Source: Bacillus sp. EB600
GTDB lineage: Bacteria; Bacillota; Bacilli; Bacillales; Cytobacillaceae
Assembly (NCBI RefSeq): GCF_024494385.1
Contig: NZ_JAEVLT010000009.1
Location: 1 to 64,000 of the forward strand
DNA length: 64,000 bases
Reading direction: 5' to 3'
Part shown: piece by piece, positions 59,049 through 64,000 of the stretch
How positions within the stretch are numbered: position 1 is the first letter of the stretch
How the letters are laid out: every line of letters starts with the position of its first letter
Position numbers and translations under genes: made by a program
The notes under the pieces: model-generated
Told to the model about the DNA's origin: nothing
The model's input: the letters and a program-made list of their open reading frames with translations, nothing else
Database searches by the model: none

Positions 59049-60305
59049 ATGGAAAAATTCGTTTTTGAAGATAAGGAAAAGTTAGCATTTAAGGTAAAAC
59101 GCAAAGTCTTTACAGACCAAGACATTTTGGGAAAAGAACGGGAGGAGATTTTTAGTAAATGCTGGCTTTTCATTGGTCATGAATCCGAAGTTCCTAAAAA
59201 GGGAGACTTTAAAAGGAAAAAGGTAGGAGGGAGAGAACTTCTTTTTAATCGTGGAAGTGATGGAGAAATAAGAGCCTTTTATAATTCTTGTCCCCATCGA
59301 GGTGCGATGGTATGCCGGGAGCATAGCGGGAATTCTAAGGTATTCCGTTGTTTCTATCATGCTTGGAGTTTTGATAGCACTGGTAAATTAGTAGGTTTCC
59401 CGGACAAGGAAGGATTTCCAAAAGACTTTAATAGCGATCATTCAAAAGATTTAATGGAAGTATACCGGGTGGAAAGCTACAGAGGTTTAGTATTTGTGAA
59501 TTTTGATCATTATGCTGTTTCTTTAGAGGAGTATTTAGGAAAGGCAAAAGAATACATTGATTTAGTTGCTGACCAATCAGAAGCGGGAATGGAAGTATTG
59601 GAAAGCCCTCAGGAATACAGTGTCCGGGCGAATTGGAAGCTGCTGGTCGAAAACAGTATTGATGCCTATCATGGAATCCCAACCCATAAAACCTACTTTG
59701 ATATCGTTGCTACCCGCGGCGGCGAATTATCAAATGGGGATTATGAAGGATATGGTGTTGACTTAGGAAATGGCCATGGTGCGATGGAATACACAAGTGC
59801 CTGGGGCAGGCCGGTTGCCCGTTGGATGCCTGCTTGGGGTGAGGACGGAAAAAGGGAGATTGAAAAAATAAAAAAGAGTTTAACTGAAAGGTTTGGAAGC
59901 GAAAGAGCAGATCGAATTGCTAATTATAATCGAAATATCTTTATTTTCCCAAATCTCATAATCAATGATATTATGGCTGTTACGATTCGAACCTTTTATC
60001 CAATAACACCTGGTTATATGGAAGTCACGGGTTATGCTTTAGCTACAAAAAATGAGAATGAACAATTCCGTCAAAGAAGAAATGATAATTTCTTGGAATT
60101 TCTTGGTCCGGGTGGTTTTGCCACACCGGATGATAATGAGGCACTTGAGCTGTGCCAACAAGGTTTTGAAAATAATAAGGAAGCCCAATGGAATGATATC
60201 TCAAAAGGAATGAATCGAGATCCTAAATCAACTGATGAAGAACAAATTCGCGCATTTTGGAGAAGATATAGTGACGTCATGTCAAAACAAGAAACAAGAA
60301 TCTAG
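59049..60305 (+). CDS. Aromatic ring-hydroxylating dioxygenase, alpha subunit
   Basis: 418-residue Rieske oxygenase large subunit. Rieske [2Fe-2S] ligands C81-x-H83 and C101-x2-H104; catalytic mononuclear iron set D205 (bridging Asp), H208 and H213 in ENSIDAYHGIPTHKTYF, with a later Asp expected. It introduces both atoms of O2 into an aromatic ring to give a cis-dihydrodiol. The beta subunit follows immediately. No ferredoxin or ferredoxin reductase gene is seen in the window, so electron delivery must come from elsewhere. AGGAGG before the ATG. Confidence 0.9.
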   Translation: MEKFVFEDKEKLAFKVKRKVFTDQDILGKEREEIFSKCWLFIGHESEVPKKGDFKRKKVGGRELLFNRGSDGEIRAFYNSCPHRGAMVCREHSGNSKVFRCFYHAWSFDSTGKLVGFPDKEGFPKDFNSDHSKDLMEVYRVESYRGLVFVNFDHYAVSLEEYLGKAKEYIDLVADQSEAGMEVLESPQEYSVRANWKLLVENSIDAYHGIPTHKTYFDIVATRGGELSNGDYEGYGVDLGNGHGAMEYTSAWGRPVARWMPAWGEDGKREIEKIKKSLTERFGSERADRIANYNRNIFIFPNLIINDIMAVTIRTFYPITPGYMEVTGYALATKNENEQFRQRRNDNFLEFLGPGGFATPDDNEALELCQQGFENNKEAQWNDISKGMNRDPKSTDEEQIRAFWRRYSDVMSKQETRI

Positions 60306-60315
60306 GAGGCTTTTT

Positions 60316-60801
60316 ATGAAAAAGACATATGATGAAATAAGAGAATTTTTATATTATGAAGCTGAACTTCTGGATGAATGGAAATTGGAAGAATGGGCGT
60401 CACTATTTACATCCAGTGGAATGTACTTAATCCCGCCAATTGGAAATCCTAATGCCGATAATAAACAGCACCTCTATTTTGCCTACGATGACCGTGCCAG
60501 ACTTGAACAAAGAGCAAAAAGGTTGTTAAAAAAAGAGGCTCATGTTGAATTTCCGCATTCTACGACTGTGAGAAATATTCATAATATTTCGATTAAAGAC
60601 ATAGATGAAACGAATAATCGAACCAAAGTGAGATGTAACTTCACAACATTTAGGACGAAACGTGAAAAATTAGATAGTTATGTCGGTGTTTTGGAATACC
60701 AGTTGGTTTTAGAGAATGATGAGTTGAAGATAGAAGAAAAGAAAGTGATTCTTAAACTTGATAGTTTACGGCCACAAGGAAAGATCAGTGTTATTTTATA
60801 A
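60316..60801 (+). CDS. Aromatic ring-hydroxylating dioxygenase, beta subunit
   Basis: 161-residue small subunit with the NTF2/SnoaL-like fold: FLYYEAELLDEWKLEEWASLFTSSGMYLIPP at the start and VRNIHNISI in the middle are typical of the beta family. It forms an alpha3beta3 oxygenase with the preceding protein. The ATG at 60316 follows TAGGAGGC, 10 bp after the alpha stop. Confidence 0.85.
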   Translation: MKKTYDEIREFLYYEAELLDEWKLEEWASLFTSSGMYLIPPIGNPNADNKQHLYFAYDDRARLEQRAKRLLKKEAHVEFPHSTTVRNIHNISIKDIDETNNRTKVRCNFTTFRTKREKLDSYVGVLEYQLVLENDELKIEEKKVILKLDSLRPQGKISVIL

Positions 60802-60825
60802 TCATTTGAAAGGGGAGAATGAAGA

Positions 60826-61737
60826 ATGTTTCGATATAAGAAACTTGGATATGTTGCCTTAAATGTTAGTAATCTAAAGAAATCAACTGATTATTATGAA
60901 AAGATGGTAGGTTTACAATTGGTCGAATCAAATGAAGGAGGTCCATCATTTTTTCGGTGCAGCAATGATCACCATAATGTTATCCTCTATCAAATTAATG
61001 CTGAACCAGGAATTAAACGTGTTGGATTTCAACTGGAAAATGATGAACAGCTGGAAATGGCTTATCGTGAATTTGTAAAAAGGGGCCTTCAACCGGTGGA
61101 GGTAGAAAAGGAAGAACTAAGTGAGCTTAAACAAGGAAGGTCTTTTCGGATTATTGAACCAAATACAGGATTAGAATTGGAATACTATAGCAAAATCATG
61201 TATATGGTGAAGGATTTTGTTCCGAGACATACGAAAATTCAAAGACTGGGTCATGTGGTATTAAATGTAAGCAACATGGATGAAGCAATCGAATTTTTTG
61301 TTAATGTCTTAAACTTTAAAGTATCCGATCAACTAGATGATAACTATTGGTTAAGATGTTTTCCAAGCCCCTATCACCATTCTTTTGCATTAATTAAAAA
61401 TAAAGAAACGAAATTACACCATGTTAATTTTATGGTTACGGACATAGACGATATTGGTATTGCCAGAAATCGTATTTTGAATGCCGGAGTACAGGATGTA
61501 TTTGGACCAGGCCGCCATGAACCATCAACAAGTATCTTTTTCTATTTTCTTGACCCTGATGGAATGACATTAGAGTACAGTTTTGGAATGGAGGAAATAC
61601 CTGAAACAAACGGCAGAGAAGCACGTATCTTAGAACCAGGACCACTTACACTGGACCGCTGGGGTGGAAAGCCGGACCCTCGGTTTGCATCGACGGGAAA
61701 AATAGAAGAAAAAGTGAAAACGAGCATAAGTAATTAA
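60826..61737 (+). CDS. VOC-family extradiol ring-cleavage dioxygenase
   Basis: 303 residues in two vicinal-oxygen-chelate modules. The N-terminal module (about 4-120) has lost metal ligands; the C-terminal module carries H143 (GHVVLNVS), H199 (HHVNFMV) and E250 (LEYSFGM), the 2-His-1-Glu facial triad of BphC-type enzymes. It should open a catechol ring next to one hydroxyl. The order dioxygenase, dehydrogenase, extradiol cleavage, decarboxylase and hydrolase matches a complete upper and ring-fission pathway. GAAAGGGGAG before the ATG. Confidence 0.83.
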   Translation: MFRYKKLGYVALNVSNLKKSTDYYEKMVGLQLVESNEGGPSFFRCSNDHHNVILYQINAEPGIKRVGFQLENDEQLEMAYREFVKRGLQPVEVEKEELSELKQGRSFRIIEPNTGLELEYYSKIMYMVKDFVPRHTKIQRLGHVVLNVSNMDEAIEFFVNVLNFKVSDQLDDNYWLRCFPSPYHHSFALIKNKETKLHHVNFMVTDIDDIGIARNRILNAGVQDVFGPGRHEPSTSIFFYFLDPDGMTLEYSFGMEEIPETNGREARILEPGPLTLDRWGGKPDPRFASTGKIEEKVKTSISN

Positions 61738-61872
61738 TAGAATGAATGTAATCGATAAGGGATTAGCTTACACTTTATATGTTCTTATGGAAATAGTTTG
61801 CGCTATAAACATAAGGATCATAAAGTGTTTTTCCTTTGCTTATTAATAGAAACCACTTTAAACAGGATAAAT

Positions 61873-61901
61873 TTGAAGGGATTTAGTTTATTATATATAA
61901 T
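61873..61901 (+). promoter_or_regulatory. Promoter of the LysR gene
   Basis: TTGAAG (61873-61878), 17-nt spacer, TATAAT (61896-61901). Confidence 0.55.
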
Positions 61902-61948
61902 TAATTAAAATATTCAGAAATTTATCTTGAGCTAAAGGGGGGAATAGT

Positions 61949-62848
61949 ATGGATACAAATCAACTTGAAACATTTTTAACGATCGCAGAATTGAAAAGTT
62001 TTTCTAAGGCTGCAGAAATTCTAAATATAACACAACCAACAGTAACAGCAAGAATTAAAAACTTAGAAAATGAATTGAATTGTTATTTATTCCAAAGGCA
62101 AGGCAAAGATGTAACCGTCACACCGCAGGGGCAAATATTTTTTGAATATTGTTCAAAAATCATAAATTATATGAATAATGCCAAAGATGCGATTGATCAA
62201 TCGAAAGCGCCGATACTTAAAATTGGTTTCTGCTCAGGATTATCCTCTTCATTTATCCTTGAATCGATTAGTACCTTAAAAAGTGATCAGTTAAAAGTTA
62301 ATGTTACTGAAGGTGAGAATTCTGCTGCTCTCATTAATAAAGTAAAAAATGGCTCAATTGATGCTGTTTTTGTAAGAAATCTTGTTTCATATGATGATGA
62401 TCTTGTCACAGAGTATCTTTTTGATGATTTATTTGTTCTGATTACAGGGAAAAATCATCGATTAGCAGATCAAGAAAACATCACACTAGATGATTTGATT
62501 TATGAAACGCTTATTTGTTACAGCCCCGACCATCCAATATGGTCCAGTATTGAACAGAAATTAACCAGACTCCAGCAAGTTAGCCGTCTTGAGGTTGAAA
62601 ATAATGATATGCTAAAAACATTTGTTAAAAATAATTGGGGTATAAGTTTTTCTCCTTTACTTGGAATCGATGAAAGTGAAAAGGATCAAATTGCAACAAA
62701 GGAAATAAAAGAAATCAGTGAAGTACCAAATAAGGTGTATGTCATCTACCGGAAGAATTCATTAACAGAAAGTTATATAAAGAAAATGGTTTATTCTTTT
62801 ATTAACCACCAAATGCTGAGACAGGTTATAATGGAAACTTCTAACTAG
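61949..62848 (+). CDS. LysR-family transcriptional regulator
   Basis: 299 residues. N-terminal winged helix (MDTNQLETFLTIAELKSFSKAAEILNITQPTVTARIKNLE, about 1-60) and a two-lobed LysR substrate-binding domain. LysR regulators of aromatic catabolism respond to pathway intermediates; its position right after the operon makes it the obvious candidate activator. It has its own promoter and a GGGGGGAA site. Confidence 0.88.
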   Translation: MDTNQLETFLTIAELKSFSKAAEILNITQPTVTARIKNLENELNCYLFQRQGKDVTVTPQGQIFFEYCSKIINYMNNAKDAIDQSKAPILKIGFCSGLSSSFILESISTLKSDQLKVNVTEGENSAALINKVKNGSIDAVFVRNLVSYDDDLVTEYLFDDLFVLITGKNHRLADQENITLDDLIYETLICYSPDHPIWSSIEQKLTRLQQVSRLEVENNDMLKTFVKNNWGISFSPLLGIDESEKDQIATKEIKEISEVPNKVYVIYRKNSLTESYIKKMVYSFINHQMLRQVIMETSN

Positions 62849-62858
62849 GGAGAAGAAT

Positions 62859-63394
62859 ATGACATTAGAAGCCAACATAGGGACGGTTCTCTTGAACCCT
62901 TTTGGGGACGCAAGAACCGTCCTTGTTTTATCAATTGTCATACCATTGAGGAATGGAATGGGGAAGTAGATAAAGAGCTAAAATATTATGAGTCAAATAG
63001 CATCATAGACGAACTTGATATTACTTTCAAAAAATTAAAAGTTGAGCGGGATAATCTAAGTAAAGCATATGAGGTACATGATATTTTAATGGAGGAAGTA
63101 CTGCGGGAAAGCAGTTTAACCTCGATTGCTATTTCACTTAACAAGATTAGCAATTTACCGGTTTTTATCTTAAATAAAGATTTAAATCTGCTTGCAATTT
63201 CCGGAGTTTCAGAACAAGAAGGGCAATTTTTTAAAGAAAAATGTAAGCTGTTTACAAAATTCAAAGTCTTTCAGGGTGAAAAGGATGCAATTTTTGGTCT
63301 TCCAGTTGGCCTTGAAAACTACGATTATTTAAGACAGCATGCAGGAACTGTAAAATATACTATTTGTCCTGCGGCCCATGAGGTTATTTTCTAA
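62859..63394 (+). pseudogene. Regulator remnant split by a hairpin element (PucR/CdaR-like)
   Basis: A start (MTLEANI, ATG 62859, site AGGGAGAAG) runs straight into the hairpin element. After it, a different frame reads NCHTIEEWNGEVDKELKYYE and continues through ERDNLSKAYEVHDILMEEVLRESSL, AISLNKISNLPVFILNKDLNLLAISG, to a stop at 63394. The coiled coil plus sensory segment resembles the N-terminal half of PucR-like regulators; no C-terminal helix-turn-helix is present. The gene is therefore broken at the 5' end and truncated at the 3' end. Confidence 0.55.
62880..62922. repeat. GGGGACGGTTCTTTTG hairpin element, degraded copy 11
   Basis: GGGACGGTTCTCTTG / CAAGAACCGTCC; the CTCTTG arm and shortened right end show decay, with a compensating CAAG/CTTG pair. 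Sits inside the regulator remnant. Confidence 0.8.
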
Positions 63395-63738
63395 AGGAAA
63401 AACTTTGAGAAACCTATTTTATGCTAAGTTTTTTCTGTAGATTTTTAGTATTTTAGGACTTACAATAAAAGGTGAAAATAGAAAATTATAAATATTCAAT
63501 AATCAACTCGAAGGTAGTGATGAATACCCCAAAAAATGGTCTTTTCGTTTAAAGAAGGGCTTGATAATTCTTTTGTCAACAAATATTTGTATGCGGTTAC
63601 ATTTTTCAATACTTGAAGAATCCAATGAAATCCAATGATTGGTGATTTCTGCATAACTGTTAAAAGACTAATCATAAATTAATAGGTTCGTATCATTCAT
63701 TTTAACACGCCACAAAATTCGGATATAGAGGTGGAATA
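63395..63738. other. Non-coding region before the last operon
   Basis: AT-rich, no gene seen; no convincing sigma-54 or SigA promoter could be fixed. Confidence 0.35.
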
Positions 63739-63915
63739 ATGGAAACTGAGGTATATCGCCCACCGATTATTCTGGCGATGTTGATGAATACGGCTTTTCA
63801 TCAGCAGGAAGAGAAGTTTGTTGATAAAAATGGAAGACAGCCGAGTCCGGAAGAGAAAGAACAAATTAAGGAATGGACATTGCAAACAGTAATAGGAAGG
63901 AAGAGGTCGATATGA
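63739..63915 (+). CDS. Small 58-residue protein upstream of an alcohol dehydrogenase
   Basis: ATG at 63739 with GAGGTGG upstream; reads METEVYRPPIILAMLMNTAF, then a highly charged PSPEEKEQIKEWTLQ segment, and ends in ATATGA, overlapping the next start by 4 bp. Not recognised. The overlap and spacing support a real, translationally coupled gene. Confidence 0.5.
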   Translation: METEVYRPPIILAMLMNTAFHQQEEKFVDKNGRQPSPEEKEQIKEWTLQTVIGRKRSI

Positions 63916-64000
63916 AAGCAATTGTATTAAGAGGACTAGGCGGACCTCAAATGCTTCAATATGAAGATTTAGCTATACCTGTACTAAAAAAGGGTGAAGT
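63912..64000 (+). CDS. Zinc-type (MDR) alcohol dehydrogenase, 5' end only
   Basis: The first 29 codons read MKAIVLRGLGGPQMLQYEDL followed by AIPVLKKGEV, the typical start of a medium-chain alcohol dehydrogenase or quinone reductase. The gene runs past the window end, so metal-binding residues cannot be checked. Overlaps the small gene before it. Confidence 0.75.
   Translation, partial: MKAIVLRGLGGPQMLQYEDLAIPVLKKGE

Overview
The window looks like a chromosomal segment of a Gram-positive endospore former of the Bacillaceae, probably Bacillus sensu lato or a close relative such as Neobacillus or Mesobacillus. The grounds are the protein sequences and gene order (atp operon, nuo operon, ywzB-ywmB-murA-spoIID-spoIIQ, spoIIID-mbl-flhO-flhP-fabZ, ywpF/ssbB), strong AGGAGG-type ribosome binding sites, frequent TTG and GTG starts, and the sporulation genes spoIID, spoIIQ and spoIIID. 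I saw no rRNA, tRNA, CRISPR array, transposase gene or phage module.

Layout. 0.2-3.6 kb: a NERD-domain protein with a zinc ribbon and a secreted Vpr-like subtilase. 3.7-11.4 kb: the F1Fo ATP synthase operon (atpZ-I-B-E-F-H-A-G-D-C) with promoter and terminator. 11.7 kb: a DUF952 gene. 12.3-23.4 kb: an 11-subunit complex I operon (nuoA,B,C,D,H,I,J,K,L,M,N) without the NADH-input subunits NuoEFG. 23.6-29.7 kb: ywzB, ywmB, murA, spoIID, a second NERD/zinc-ribbon gene and spoIIQ. 29.8-38 kb: a PBP3-like lipoprotein transpeptidase, a metallo-beta-lactamase-fold hydrolase and a hexuronate cluster (GPH-type transporter, uxuA, long-form uxuB). 38.5-43.1 kb: spoIIID, mbl, flhO, flhP, a small EpuA-like membrane protein and fabZ. 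43.3-49 kb: a chimeric HD-GYP/chemoreceptor remnant, ywpF, a probably ComK-controlled ssbB with an overlapping 52-codon gene, an intact HD-GYP protein and a MEDS-PAS histidine kinase. 49.3-64 kb: a catabolic island with a branched-chain-type ABC importer, a BASS-type symporter, two SDR enzymes, an amidohydrolase-fold decarboxylase candidate, a Rieske dioxygenase (alpha and beta), an extradiol dioxygenase, a meta-cleavage-product hydrolase, a LysR regulator, a REP-disrupted regulator remnant and the start of an alcohol dehydrogenase. The enzyme order fits the logic of the p-cumate (cmt) pathway: ring 2,3-dihydroxylation with the carboxylate kept, rearomatisation, extradiol cleavage, decarboxylation, C-C hydrolysis.

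Three repeat systems overlay the genes. (1) A hairpin element GGGGACGGTTCTTTTG...CAAAAGAACCGTCCCC occurs in about a dozen full or degraded copies, all between 29.7 and 62.9 kb. Its inner stem differs between copies but stays paired. (2) A longer GC-richer element starting AAAAGCGGAAGCGC sits between genes inside the atp and nuo operons, with one inverted copy upstream of fabZ. (3) Six intergenic arrays have a short core repeated every 20-21 nt, with four different cores. Two of the arrays lie directly upstream of the two NERD genes. The phased arrays are the feature I find hardest to match to anything I know.
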